The notes: generated by a model not told the origin, from the letters alone. Shown: positions 1-9,054, counted from the stretch's first letter. The stretch: 64,000 bases of DNA from CAYWNA01 sp964459305 (GCA_964459305.1 CAYWNA010000017.1:27874-91873), one strand, 5' to 3'. Numbers and translations: made by a program.

Positions 1-156
1 CGCGTGGCAATTGCCGCGACCGTTGATGAGCTCCAACCTGTGCCGTTTGGATTTGTCACGCGGTATTGGACTGGGCTTGAACGGTATTCAGGATGCCTCA
101 AAGACTGAACGGACGTCTCGTTGGTCGTTCCACGGAAGCCTGATGGAGGACTTGTA

Positions 157-565
157 ATGAGTAGATGCTTCGGGGACCATTCAGCGCAATCCCACGGCAT
201 TTCGCGTCGAGGTTTCCTCAAGCAGTCGGCGGTGGTGGGCGGCACTTCGGCCGGCGACGCCTGCCGCGGGAAAATGCCCGACGCCGGGGTTCGAGTTCAA
301 TCGCGGGTTCCTGAGGCCTGATGGCACAGTCACCTTGGCCCCGGGCAAGGGCTCAAAGCTCAAGCCTGCGGGGCCTACTGACATGACAATGCAGTACCTC
401 GCATTCGAGGATCGAGCCGGCACCCCAATAGCCATCGTGATTACTGCAAACACTTCAAAGCCGACGGAATCTATCTCGACCAGGCCGGAGCCACACATGG
501 TACGGTTTCGTTGTATGAGAGACTTCGTTCTGCGACGGACACCGCCGTCCTTTCGGTCAGCCAAG
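157..565 (+). pseudogene. Composite relic: Tat signal, ceramidase-like fragment, third hydrolase-like fragment
   Basis: An ATG at 157 opens a short frame with a Tat-type signal (SRRGFLKQSAVVGG) that stops at 321. From about 286 another frame reads FNRGFLRPDGTVTLAPGK and then LAFEDRAGTPIAIV. This matches my memory of the N-terminal part of exported planctomycete neutral/alkaline ceramidase-like proteins (FNRRFxMxDGTVRxNPGK..LAFEDxxGxPIAVLVNF). From about 430 a third frame reads YCKHFKADGIYLDQAG, which looks like the core of an unrelated glycosidase-like barrel. No single frame links the three pieces and no complete domain remains, so this is a scar of deletions. The family names come from memory and the third piece is the least certain. 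Confidence 0.45.
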
Positions 566-626
566 CAGCCGACGTGATCGCAGCTCGCCGAGTTGCTCGG
601 TCTGGACTTGAATCAACTGGCAGTCT

Positions 627-1883
627 TCAGTTCTTGGCTTTGGCGTCCCCGATGCAGATCAGGTGGTTGAGCGTGCGGATGTACATGCGTCCGTTGGCGA
701 TCGCGGGGGTCGAGTCCGATGTCTCGGGCAGTGTATTTTTTGCCAGGAACTCGTATTTGGGGCCAGCTTTCAGCACAACCACCTCGCCGCTGCGGGTGAC
801 CACGTAGATCCGCCCATTCACGCAAACGGGAGAGGCGTAGAATTTCGCGTCGAGGTCCTCCTGCCACACCAACTCGCCCGTGGCCGCTACCACGCAAGTC
901 ATCACTCCGAGGTCGCTCACGATGTACATGTGCTCGCCGATCGCGATTGGCGTGGGGACATACGGCAGGTCACGGTCCAACTTCCAGGCCACCGTCGGGT
1001 CGTGGCCGGTGAGCTTGTCCCCCGGGCGGATAGCCGCCGACTGTCGTCCCGCGCCGCCAGCACCGGCGGTTGCGAAGATTACGCTTCCGGCCACCACGGG
1101 TGATGCAACGCTTTTGTACGTGAACAACTTGTCGCTCTCCCACTTCTTTTCCCCGCTGACGGGATCGACCCCCGTCATACCGTTCGCCTCGCTGACAAAC
1201 ACCACTTCCGGGTCGCTGTCCTTCGGGCGATAGACCGCTGGCGTGATGTAGGACGTCATCTTGCTGTTCCGCTTAATCTGCCAGATCGTATCACCCGTTT
1301 TGCCGTCCAGCGCGGCCAGGAAACTGGTCTCCTTATTGTCATTGCCTACGATCATCAGCCCGCCCAGAGCGATGGGCGAGGCGCCGGCGCCGTGTATGGC
1401 CTTGAACTCGCCCATCTCGCGCCGCCAGAGCGTATTCCCTGCGTGGTCCAGAGCGAGAGCGACGAACATGTTGCCCGATATCCAATTGACGTACACACGC
1501 TCGGCGTCGACGGCGGGCGTTGAGGCGGCAAAGCTGTTCCGGCGGTTGTGCCGGTACGGGGTGAACGGCATCTTTGTGGACCAAAGCGTCTTGCCCGAGC
1601 TCGCATCCAAACAGACGACTTCGCGCTGCTCTTGGGCGTCGTGCGAACAGGTCACGAAGATGCGATCGCCCCACAGCACGGGCGACGAGTGCCCCGGCCC
1701 AGGAAACTTGACCTTCCATAGATAGTCCGCTTCCGTAAAGGACACGGGAATCGACTCACCCTTGCCGATGCCCGTCCCGTCCGGCCCGCGGAACCGGGCC
1801 CATTCCTGTCCGTCCGCCGCCCCACACAGAACGACGAACGTCAACAGGCAGACCCCACACCACTTCGATCGCAAACGCTTCAT
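627..1883 (-). CDS. Exported PQQ-like beta-propeller (BamB-like) protein
   Basis: This is a 418-residue protein with an N-terminal signal peptide (residues 1-25, hydrophobic CLLTFVVLCGAADG) followed by WARFRGPDGTG, the usual opening of planctomycete PQQ-repeat proteins. Several blades follow with the pattern LDAxxGKxLW: VCLDASSGKTLW, ALDGKTGDTIWQ, VDPVSGEKKW and ATGELVWQE. The length fits a single seven- or eight-bladed propeller. The ATG at 1883 has a good Shine-Dalgarno sequence (AGGAGC, six bases away). Such proteins are exported and are often annotated as outer membrane assembly factor BamB or quinoprotein dehydrogenase-like. No dehydrogenase catalytic motif is visible, so a binding or scaffold role is as likely as an enzymatic one. 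The gene is monocistronic. Confidence 0.88.
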   Translation of the reverse strand: MKRLRSKWCGVCLLTFVVLCGAADGQEWARFRGPDGTGIGKGESIPVSFTEADYLWKVKFPGPGHSSPVLWGDRIFVTCSHDAQEQREVVCLDASSGKTLWSTKMPFTPYRHNRRNSFAASTPAVDAERVYVNWISGNMFVALALDHAGNTLWRREMGEFKAIHGAGASPIALGGLMIVGNDNKETSFLAALDGKTGDTIWQIKRNSKMTSYITPAVYRPKDSDPEVVFVSEANGMTGVDPVSGEKKWESDKLFTYKSVASPVVAGSVIFATAGAGGAGRQSAAIRPGDKLTGHDPTVAWKLDRDLPYVPTPIAIGEHMYIVSDLGVMTCVVAATGELVWQEDLDAKFYASPVCVNGRIYVVTRSGEVVVLKAGPKYEFLAKNTLPETSDSTPAIANGRMYIRTLNHLICIGDAKAKN

Positions 1884-2325
1884 TAGATGCTCCTAAACTC
1901 TGTAGATGCGATACTCAATTACGCTTCCGCGGCTCTCTGATTTTTTTGCGGGCACGGCTCTCATCCCCACAAAATCCAGTCGGCGATTGTACCAGCCGAC
2001 ACGACGCTCGTCGAATTGCGTAATGCCGAGAGAACGGCTGTGATCACCCCACCCCACCCGTTATCGCCAGCGAAACAGCGTCCCGCCACTCAACTCGAAC
2101 ACCGTACTCCTCGCATCGGCCGGCTCGCAGTCGGTCGATTGCATCGCCTCCGTAGTACGCCGATCAACGGACAGCTCCAATGATTCCGACGGATCAGAAT
2201 TCGCAGCCGGGCGTTCTCTCTCAGTTCCACCTGCGGCGCTTTCTCGTTGGGTTCAGACAATTCCCCCCTGCATCACTCCCGAGTTGCCGGAGTCACATCT
2301 CGCACGCGGCCGGCGGTTTCTGCAT
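1884..2325. other. Intergenic, 442 bp, no gene recognised
   Basis: This spacer lies between the end of the esterase gene and the start of the PQQ gene, both on the minus strand. It must hold the promoter of the PQQ gene, but no convincing -35/-10 pair stands out. The minus strand has a frame of about 60 codons ending in VFELSGGTLFRWR at about 2060. Its upstream end is a stop codon rather than a ribosome site, so it is at best a relic. Confidence 0.5.
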
Positions 2326-3339
2326 TCAGAATTCCGTCAAGATTTCCAGCAGTCCTTTACCGTCCATCTGAAAACGGACGAGGATACGGTTTGACGGGCG
2401 GAGAAGATTCAATAGATCGACGAGATACACTTCCTGCCCCGGTTTCACAGGAACTCCACGATAGTGGCGACCGGTAGCGATCGCGATATCCGCACCGGTG
2501 GCATCGCGGATCATATCGGTCACCCAACTTCCCAACCGCGTCTCCGCTCTGCCAGCCGGCGATGGGGGATTCACAACTTGGCCAATCTTGTGCGTCCGAT
2601 AAGCGGTGTACGGTCGTAGCCTTCGTGGTTCGACAGTGGCAACCCACCCGCCTACGCGCATGGTGTTGTGCCCCTGTCCTGGAATCATCCAAAGCTGGTT
2701 TTCGTAATCGAGTTCCTTCAATCGTTTGACAATTGGGATAGGGCCGTCTTGCGCATAAACGGGCCAATCCTTCGCACCCTGCACGTAGAACATCGGAACG
2801 TGACGCAGGTTTTCGATTAGCGTAAGGTGCCCGTAGGTTGATGCCAGCGGAATTCCGGCGGCGAACACGTCGGGATAACGGCAGCAGAGGTACGTCGTGC
2901 CGGTGCCCCCCATCGACTGACCGCTGCACACAATTCGATCGCGATCGACTAGGAATCGTTGGGAGACCTCCTCAATCACGTTCAGCACGTCGTTCTCGCC
3001 CATTCCACGGTATTCAGTGGTTCCGCGGCCATGCGGACAAACGATCGCGATGCCGCGTTTTTCAGCTTCTTTCTTGTAGATTCCATTACCGTAGGCCGCA
3101 TGATCGGAGTATTTGTTCTGGTCGCCGCCAGTTCCATGAAGGGCTATCAACAGCGGCAGCCGACTCTTTCCGTCGTATGCGGAGGGCAGATAGATGCGGT
3201 AGGGCTGGTCCGTATCGTCGATGTCGCTATGGTAGGTGAGCGCCAAGTCGCGCGGTCCCGGCGCTTTGTCAACCGCGAACAAGGATGCCGGCGCAGAAAT
3301 GCATATAACGGCGACAAGGATTCGGTTCGATATTTGCAT
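2326..3339 (-). CDS. Exported alpha/beta-hydrolase esterase with truncated 5'-nucleotidase C-terminal domain
   Basis: The ATG at 3339 is preceded by GGAGGG at eight bases and starts a 337-residue protein with a signal peptide (MQISNRILVAVICISAPASL). Residues 45-240 are an alpha/beta hydrolase of the esterase/PHB-depolymerase-like type. They show an oxyanion HGTGG (about 69), the nucleophile motif GQSMGG with Ser142, and GQGH with the likely catalytic His224. From about residue 264 the protein reads RLGSWVTDMIRDATGADIAI, then PGQEVYLVDLL, then LLEIL. This is the first half of a 5_nucleotid_C domain, which normally continues for a further hundred residues or so. The frame instead stops at LTEF, so the tail is cut. 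A longer frame from 3522 has no ribosome site or signal peptide and was not used. Confidence 0.8.
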   Translation of the reverse strand: MQISNRILVAVICISAPASLFAVDKAPGPRDLALTYHSDIDDTDQPYRIYLPSAYDGKSRLPLLIALHGTGGDQNKYSDHAAYGNGIYKKEAEKRGIAIVCPHGRGTTEYRGMGENDVLNVIEEVSQRFLVDRDRIVCSGQSMGGTGTTYLCCRYPDVFAAGIPLASTYGHLTLIENLRHVPMFYVQGAKDWPVYAQDGPIPIVKRLKELDYENQLWMIPGQGHNTMRVGGWVATVEPRRLRPYTAYRTHKIGQVVNPPSPAGRAETRLGSWVTDMIRDATGADIAIATGRHYRGVPVKPGQEVYLVDLLNLLRPSNRILVRFQMDGKGLLEILTEF

Positions 3340-3700
3340 GGCATTTCCCTCCTGCCCGCAAGAATGTTCCACTTGCGCAGATTTCCCAAACTCTATGGCA
3401 AAACCGCTGGGTCCTTGCGATAGGAAACGGGCTGCGGATGCGTATACATTGTAGTTTCCTCGCTTCTGGAACGCAGTACGACGAGCCGAAGCAAGCGTGG
3501 AACTCAACGTACGATTCGTCATAATGTGGCCAACTCCGTACGACTACGTAGACGAGGGACGGGCCCGGCGTTTCGGTAACGTCCGGGCTAGTACGGTGCA
3601 AGTACGACGTAGCTTCATCCAAGCCGCCAGAAAGACCATTCGACGAACGTTTCAATACAGAGCAATTGGTAAAAGCAATTAGCCGAGAGAGGCATTAGCC
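3340..3700. other. Divergent intergenic region, esterase / sulfatase
   Basis: This 361-bp spacer separates two divergent genes and should contain both promoters. I see no convincing sigma-70 hexamers, no long inverted repeat and no gene. Reading frames that cross it lack ribosome sites. Confidence 0.5.
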
Positions 3701-5104
3701 ATGCACAGACCACAAACTCCTCACGGTAAACTCGCCACCGCTATTCTCGTGACGTTCGGAGTGACGCTCGTTGGACATTCCACCGCTGCCGCCGCGCTGC
3801 CGAAACACCCCAACGTCGTCTTCATCGCCATTGAGGATTTTAGCCCCCAGCGGTTGGGCTGCTACGGCGGCCCGGTCCACTCGCCGAATATCGACCGGCT
3901 GGCGGCGGGCGGAGTGCTGTTCGAAAAGGCCTACTGCATGTCGCCGGTCTGCAACGCGTCGCGTACCGCGCTGTTCACCGGACTCCGGTCCGACACGACC
4001 CGAGTCTTCAGCAACAGCCAGGATTGGCGCGAGATGCTGCCCGGTCTCACCACCATGCCCATGCACTTCCGCAACCACGGATACGACACCGTGCGGATCG
4101 GCAAGATGTATCACGGCCTGTGGGAGCACGACGCAAGCTGGACGCGTGTGATCCCGGAGATTCACGACCGCTCGGTCGTCGGACCGAAGCGGCCGGCCAT
4201 CAGGCCCAAGAAGCCTGCCACCGGCAGAAAGGACAATCTGAAGTGGGGCCCCACCGGAAACGACCCGGAACATGACAGGGACGGTCAGCTCGCCGAGCAG
4301 GCAGTCCGTTTCCTGAATGCCGAGCACGATAGGCCTTTCTTCCTTGGCGTGGGGTTTCACTCGCCGCACCTCGCTTTCCGCGCACCCGATCGGTTTCACG
4401 ACCTCTACCCTCCCGAAGAAGTCGTTCTGCCCCAGAACCCTGACGACGACCTGGAAGACACGCCCATCCGTGGACGCCACGCCGACCAGTTGCGCCTCTC
4501 AACCGAAGAGTGGCGCCAGGTCGTCTCGTCTCACTATGCGGCCATCTCCTATTCCGACTGGTGCGTCGGCAAGGTGCTCGAAGCGCTGGACCGGACCGGC
4601 AGGAGCAAAGACACAATCGTCGTCTTATGGAGCGACCACGGCTTCATGCTCGGCGAGCACTTCCTCTGGCGAAAAGGCGACCTCTACGAAGAGTCGGCCC
4701 GCGTGGCATTTATCTGGCGCGTCCCTGGCGTGACTCCCAAAGGCGCCTGTTGCCGTCGCCCCGTTGAGACGATCGACATATTTCCGACGCTCTTCGACTT
4801 CTGCAACGTTCCCCAGCCCGATCGCGTCGAAGGAATCAGCATGCGGCCGCTGTTGGCCGACCCAGCGCGACCCTGGAAGAAAGGTGCGATCACGTGGCGC
4901 GCTGCCAACGGTTCTCTCGTGGCCATCCAGACCGAGCACTTTCGCCTCAATCGCCGCGTCGAAGACGGTTTCCTCGAACTCTACGACCACCGGAACGACC
5001 CCGGCGAGTTTACCAACGTTGCCAAGAAGCCGGAATACAGAGAAACCGTCGCCATACTCTCCCGCCTGCTGGACGCTGGTTGGGAAGCCTGCCTCCCGGA
5101 GTGA
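3701..5104 (+). CDS. Exported sulfatase (iduronate-2-sulfatase-like)
   Basis: The 467-residue protein has a signal peptide (LATAILVTFGVTLVGHSTAAAA). The sulfatase core begins at HPNVVFIAIEDFSP, where E45/D46 lie in the metal-site region. The formylglycine motif is C84-N-A-S-R, a CxAxR variant of the more usual CxPxR. This protein would therefore still need a formylglycine-generating enzyme encoded elsewhere. Further hallmarks are FHSPHLAF, the calcium-site motif LWSDHGFMLGEH and the C-terminal ELYDHRNDPGEFTN. Together these match the iduronate-2-sulfatase-like group used by planctomycetes on sulfated polysaccharides. The ATG at 3701 follows AGAGAGG at a suitable distance. The sulfated substrate cannot be read from the sequence. 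Confidence 0.93.
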   Translation: MHRPQTPHGKLATAILVTFGVTLVGHSTAAAALPKHPNVVFIAIEDFSPQRLGCYGGPVHSPNIDRLAAGGVLFEKAYCMSPVCNASRTALFTGLRSDTTRVFSNSQDWREMLPGLTTMPMHFRNHGYDTVRIGKMYHGLWEHDASWTRVIPEIHDRSVVGPKRPAIRPKKPATGRKDNLKWGPTGNDPEHDRDGQLAEQAVRFLNAEHDRPFFLGVGFHSPHLAFRAPDRFHDLYPPEEVVLPQNPDDDLEDTPIRGRHADQLRLSTEEWRQVVSSHYAAISYSDWCVGKVLEALDRTGRSKDTIVVLWSDHGFMLGEHFLWRKGDLYEESARVAFIWRVPGVTPKGACCRRPVETIDIFPTLFDFCNVPQPDRVEGISMRPLLADPARPWKKGAITWRAANGSLVAIQTEHFRLNRRVEDGFLELYDHRNDPGEFTNVAKKPEYRETVAILSRLLDAGWEACLPE

Positions 5105-6562
5105 ACCGCCCAACTGATCTGACGGCGTTGAGCATAACCGTCCTTCGCGCAAGGTTTCGTGCGTGGTATCGACCAGGAAGCCGGCTGGTTCGAGTTCGAG
5201 GAGACTCCAGGCTTCATGTCCCTGGAAGATCCGGTCTGGCAAGAAGAGAACAGGAAAGGGTACGACTCCATTCGCTGGGGCATGCTCAAGGATCGCGTGG
5301 TGCCCGGTCGCATGAAGGCCAATGTCCGCAATGCGGTGTTTCTGGAGCGTTGGGAGAAGATCGGGTCACGTCGCTTCCGGCTTCATCTCCGCAACAAGGG
5401 CTGCCTGGAGGATCTCGAGATCGGCGACCCATACGTGCATGTTGATCGCAACGGGGGCGGGCTGTGCATTTTTTCCCATTGTGAACGGGTGGCTATCGAG
5501 AACATCACAACCTACACCAGCCCGGGGCTGGACTATGGCGGCGCTCACTCCTCGGAAATCGGATTGTTCAATTGCAGAGTTCTGCTCAAGCCCGGCTACT
5601 GGCACACCTCGAATGCCGACGGCATGCATTTCTCCCAGCACCGAATCGGGCCCTGGGTGGAAGGTTGCACGTTTGAAGGCATGGCTGACGACGGCGCCAA
5701 CCTCTACGCCCATCCTACGAACGTGGTGCGAGTGATCTCCGACAAGGAGTTCGAGATCGGTTTCACGGTCGATTGGCGGCCGGGAGACAAGGTTATGGGA
5801 TTTGAGCCGAAAAAAGGGGAGGTGCTCGGCGTGGCCCGTGTGGTCTCGGCGCCAATGGCCAGGAAAAACGACACCACTCATTTCGTGCTTGACGGGCCGA
5901 TCCCAGGGATGCAGCCGGGAGAGCACAAGGACGAGGAGGCCACGTATTTTCTGAATCTCAACCTCAGTTCCAGCAACTTCGTGTTTCGCAACAACACGTT
6001 CCGCAATGTGCGGCGCTTCGGCATTCTGATGCAGTCCCACGACGGGATCGTCGAGGGCAACACGTTCGAAAACGTGAGCGCCAGCGCCATTGTGGTCCGC
6101 AATTCTTCGGGCTGGCCCGAAGGTTTTGCAACCGGCAATATTGTGATTCGTGGCAACACCATCCGGGACTGCAACTTCGACCACAACGTTCGCGGGTACA
6201 ACACCGGAGACATTACGGTGTATGTGCGGCGTCTTGATGGTCGCAACGGTTTGAGCCGTGCGATCTCGCAGGTCGAGATCCGCGACAATACGATCGTGAA
6301 TACTCGCCGCCGCGCGATCAGCGTGGCCAGCGCGACGGACGTGAAGGTAACCGGCAATGTGATCCGTTGCGAGGATCCGAAGGCACCGAGCCACGACAAT
6401 AAGGCCGTGACCCCCATCCGCCTGTGCGACGTCGATCGGGTGAGCGTTCGCGACAATGCCATCATCGAGCCACGGCCGGTCGCGCCCGGTTGCGTGAGGA
6501 TCGAGGGCGAGTGCACGGCGGTGGGTGTGCGCGACAACCGCTTCGAGGTAAGTGATCGGTAG
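5105..6562 (+). pseudogene. N-terminally truncated right-handed beta-helix protein
   Basis: From about 5140 an open frame reads FAQGFVRGIDQEAGWFEFEE and continues to a stop at 6562. The first possible start is GTG 5159, giving 467 residues. The body has classic parallel beta-helix turns (FRNNTFRNV, VEGNTFENV, IRGNTIRDC, IRDNTIVNT, VRDNRFEV), as in pectate-lyase-like or glycoside hydrolase families. There is no signal peptide, and in-frame stops lie just upstream within 50 bp of the sulfatase stop. Related exported proteins have a signal and about 150 more N-terminal residues before this point. I infer that a deletion fused the sulfatase end to the middle of this gene. Translation from GTG 5159 without export is possible but probably non-functional. 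Confidence 0.6.
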
Positions 6563-6611
6563 TCGTTTGACACACGGACTATCGCCCAGACGAATCAACA
6601 AAGAATCTTTA

Positions 6612-6693
6612 GGCGAGCGGCACATGAGAATCTACCGTGGGATAGGCTTCCAGCCTGTCAAATGCCCTCCCTGACAGGCTGGAAGCCTATCCC
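6612..6693. repeat. Palindromic repeat with GGCGAGCGGCA leader and 22-bp arms
   Basis: The arms 6639-6660 and 6672-6693 are perfect 22-bp reverse complements (GGGATAGGCTTCCAGCCTGT...) around an 11-base loop. The preceding bases, 6612-6636, read GGCGAGCGGCACATGAGAAT and so on. The same leader occurs before palindromes at 40183 and 59362. There is no T-tract, so this is not a standard terminator. It looks like a dispersed MITE- or REP-like element. Confidence 0.8.
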
Positions 6694-6856
6694 CACCTCG
6701 CGGAGCTTCTCTGGCGGATGCTTGTGCGGCGGCGGATTTCCTCGCCCTCCCCCTTTTTCGATGAGAGACGAGAAACTTGATTCTTCTTCCATGTTCTTCA
6801 AACTCTGTCAGAAACCAAAGAAGCTCGTTCTTCTTTTGGCTTCTCGGCAACGATGC

Positions 6857-7158
6857 ACCAGGGATTACGAGCCGATACCCGATACGCTGTACCGCAATAA
6901 CGGGGACGGCACGTTCACCGACGTTAGCGAGGCGTCGGGTGTGAGCCGGGACGCGGGCACGGGAATGGGAACGGTTTGCGCCGATTACGATGACGACGGT
7001 GACGTCGAGGATATCAGAGCCACTTCGGCTCGCGCCTGCACTTCGGGCTCGGTAACCGCAAACACATCGACCGCATCGAGGTTCGCTGGATTGGCGGCGG
7101 CGTGGATGTGCTCGATAGTATCCATGCGGATCGGTTGATATCGATCACCGAAGGGGTG
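6857..7158 (+). pseudogene. VCBS / ASPIC-UnbV protein relic with internal deletion
   Basis: The first part (about 6866-7015) reads PDTLYRNNGDGTFTDVSEAS followed by DYDDDGDVED, a typical VCBS/FG-GAP repeat. In a different frame from 7017 the sequence reads SHFGSRLHFGLGNRKHIDRI, then EVRWIGGGVDVLDS and LISITEG, which is the last segment of an ASPIC/UnbV domain. Everything between these ends, several hundred residues in intact relatives such as the gene at 9058-12027, is missing. This is therefore a deletion relic and not a gene. No ribosome site precedes it. Confidence 0.8.
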
Positions 7159-7164
7159 GGGGTA

Positions 7165-7230
7165 AAATACGAAATACGAAGCACGAAATCCGAAACAAAT
7201 CCTGGTTTTCGAAATTCGAATGCTCGAAAC
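7165..7230. repeat. Short degenerate ACGAAAT/TTCGAA repeats
   Basis: Imperfect tandem units of about 8 bases (tACGAAATACGAAgcACGAAATcCGAAA), then TTCGAAATTCGAA, start immediately after the ASPIC/UnbV relic. Such interspersed A/T-rich runs are common between planctomycete genes. Their role is unknown. Confidence 0.5.
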
Positions 7231-7368
7231 GTTCAGTCAATTCGCACGAGTCAACGTGGCGCATGTGGTTTGGCTCCTTTCGCTTGACTACATGCCGTGC
7301 CCTCAATTCCCTGTCCTGAACGGCACAGGCTGACTGAACTCTTTCTTGGCCGAATGCGTAGTACTGTG

Positions 7369-7397
7369 TTGAGAGGCCCCGAAATCCTAGGTATACT
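7369..7397 (+). promoter_or_regulatory. Candidate sigma-70 promoter upstream of DUF1559 gene
   Basis: TTGAGA at 7369-7374 and TATACT at 7392-7397 are separated by exactly 17 bases. It lies about 240 bp before the DUF1559 start, with no intervening gene, so it could drive the DUF1559/lipoprotein pair. The call is based on hexamer match and spacing only. Confidence 0.35.
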
Positions 7398-7638
7398 GTT
7401 CGTTGACATAATTTCTCACGGTACGTCGAAGAGGACTCTTGGTCGCGTTTATTTACCAGCAGCCGTAGCCCCACGGACTTCGCGACCGCCGCCATGAATC
7501 CAGTAACAATGCCCGGCACGTTACTAGTGTCGGTTGGGATTGTGTGAGAAAAGAACGAATCAAAGCATTGTTCGAGTCTGTTGTCATCGCGGGCAGAGCG
7601 TACTAATCGTTTTTACATCGAGGAGAGGAGGTATTGTT

Positions 7639-8655
7639 ATGGCTTTCCGACGTGTTCGTGGTTTCACCTTGGTGGAACTGCTGGTGGTCATCGCCATCAT
7701 CGGTATTCTGGTTGCCCTTCTATTGCCAGCCATTCAGGCCGCTCGGGAGGCGGCCCGGCGAACTGAGTGTGTTAACAATATGAAGCAAATTGGCTTGGGA
7801 TTACACAACTACCACGACACCTACCGCACGTACCCGCCCAGCGGGATCCTGCATGGGGAACTACCTGTCACGGTACCACATACACAGGCATACCATCACA
7901 CCTGGTTGGTCATGCTCCTACCCTTTTTGGAACAGGGCGCCTTGTATGAGGACGTCAACACGGAGGCTCCCATCTGGAATGATGGGGCAGGCAACCGGCA
8001 GGCAATCGTGGCAGAGAATTTGGAAGCCCTGCAATGCCCCAGTGACGACGTGCTTGAACTGAGCCAGACTCGCAACATGGCGTTCACGAACTATGCCGGC
8101 AGCGAAGGTTACCACTGGTGGACCACGGCCTATCTGAGCGCAGCCCACCATCCAAGCTTCAACTCCGGCGGTGACTTCAGCGGTGTGTTCACCACTACGA
8201 AAACCAACAAGCAGGCGAATCTCAGGGATGGGACATCCAATGTGATCGCCGTGGCGGAAGTAAACAGCACGGGTTACAAGTGGGGGCCGATCCGATCTTC
8301 GGGCACTGGTGTGCCGCGGCTCAACACGGGTGAACGGGTGTTCCGCGCGGCGTTTGTGTGGACCGGCGTCTACGGGGAATGTTGCGAGACAGGCCGCTAC
8401 ATGAATCCCGACGGCGGCGGGCCGTCGACGGGAGCGCGTTGGTTCCCAGGCGGTTGGCCATACCCATTCTCGCCAACGTATTTGAGCGCTTGGGGACCGA
8501 AAGCCGAGTGGCCAGGAGCGGGCAGCCTCCATCCAGCCGGCACAAATGTGATGCTTGGCGACGCCTCCGTGCGTTCTATTGCGGATAACATCGAGTGGGG
8601 CCTTTGGGCCAAACTAAATGGAATCAAGGATGGATACACGGTTGAAAACTATTGA
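7639..8655 (+). CDS. DUF1559 pseudopilin-like protein (copy 1)
   Basis: The ATG at 7639 has a strong ribosome site (GGAGG, eight bases away) and gives 338 residues. The N-terminus MAFRRVRGFTLVELLVVIAI is a type IV prepilin signal, with cleavage expected between Gly and Phe and a transmembrane helix over residues 9-30. AREAARR..CxNNMKQIGL..LHNYHDTY marks the DUF1559 family. The C-terminal SLHPAGTNVMLGDASVRSI is the family's H-x-G-G-like signature. These proteins are very numerous in planctomycetes and are thought to be type II-secretion-like pseudopilins or surface proteins, but their function is unproven. A small lipoprotein gene follows 11 bp downstream. Confidence 0.93.
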   Translation: MAFRRVRGFTLVELLVVIAIIGILVALLLPAIQAAREAARRTECVNNMKQIGLGLHNYHDTYRTYPPSGILHGELPVTVPHTQAYHHTWLVMLLPFLEQGALYEDVNTEAPIWNDGAGNRQAIVAENLEALQCPSDDVLELSQTRNMAFTNYAGSEGYHWWTTAYLSAAHHPSFNSGGDFSGVFTTTKTNKQANLRDGTSNVIAVAEVNSTGYKWGPIRSSGTGVPRLNTGERVFRAAFVWTGVYGECCETGRYMNPDGGGPSTGARWFPGGWPYPFSPTYLSAWGPKAEWPGAGSLHPAGTNVMLGDASVRSIADNIEWGLWAKLNGIKDGYTVENY

Positions 8656-8666
8656 GGGAGAACGTA

Positions 8667-8846
8667 ATGCGTAGTTTGCTGATGTTGGTGCTTTTGACGT
8701 TTTGCCTGATGCCGTGCGTTGGCTGTGGGGGAAAACCAGATCCGCGGGACCGACCGGATTTTGTGGATACGACGAAACCGGATGTTGCGGCAGACATGTT
8801 GGAGGCACCTGGCGCGGCGCCCAAGAAGCCGGCCAGCGGCCCGTAG
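8667..8846 (+). CDS. Small lipoprotein paired with DUF1559 copy 1
   Basis: A 59-residue protein starts at ATG 8667 behind GGGAG. It has a signal peptide and lipobox (MRSLLMLVLLTFCLMPCVGC), with the lipidated cysteine probably at residue 20. A short polar tail follows (GGKPDPRDRP...APKKPASGP), rich in Pro and Asp. No known domain. It lies 11 bp after the DUF1559 stop and so is surely cotranscribed. The same arrangement recurs at 16547-17976, which suggests that the lipoprotein belongs to the DUF1559 module. Confidence 0.75.
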   Translation: MRSLLMLVLLTFCLMPCVGCGGKPDPRDRPDFVDTTKPDVAADMLEAPGAAPKKPASGP

Positions 8847-8925
8847 GCTATCCCGGCCACCTAGCAATCCGATAAGATCCGGGCGGAGTGACCGGTGCGC
8901 AAACGCTCTGCGAGAGGTTGCCACG

Positions 8926-9003
8926 GTATTTCCGCTCTTGGTGGCAATTGCTGAAGTGCTGATCACCAAGCGAAAAAAGTCGTCGCCTTGGCGGCCTTGC
9001 TGG
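8926..9003 (+). pseudogene. Duplicated, frameshifted fragment of the 12.5-kb membrane-TPR gene
   Basis: These 78 bases closely match 13069-13144 of the gene at 12514-14409. The shared stretches include TTGGTGGCAATTGCTGAAG and CTGATCACCA, and it encodes FPLLVAIAEVLITKRK against FPLLVAIAEALITRRK. One or two extra A residues near 8975 break the frame. Nothing flanking it matches. It is a remnant of a second copy. Confidence 0.8.
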
Positions 9004-9031
9004 TCTTCCGGCGGCGAGAACCACTGGCTCC

Positions 9032-9054
9032 AACTACGCCTCCGTGGCGTAGTT
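9032..9054. terminator. Hairpin between convergent genes, possible terminator
   Basis: AACTACGCC (9032-9040) and GGCGTAGTT (9046-9054) form a perfect 9-bp stem with a 5-base loop. It sits between the convergent lipoprotein/relic side and the end of the gene at 9058. No U-tract is present on either strand, so termination activity is uncertain. Confidence 0.35.

Noticed and set aside
5366..6625. Long minus-strand frame of 419 codons
   Set aside because: It is opposite the beta-helix gene, whose turns and composition are clearly protein-like. The antisense frame has His/Val-rich translation without domains.
6639..6693. Palindrome as a rho-independent terminator
   Set aside because: The stem is 22 bp and has no T-tract. 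The same leader occurs at other loci, which fits a mobile element better.
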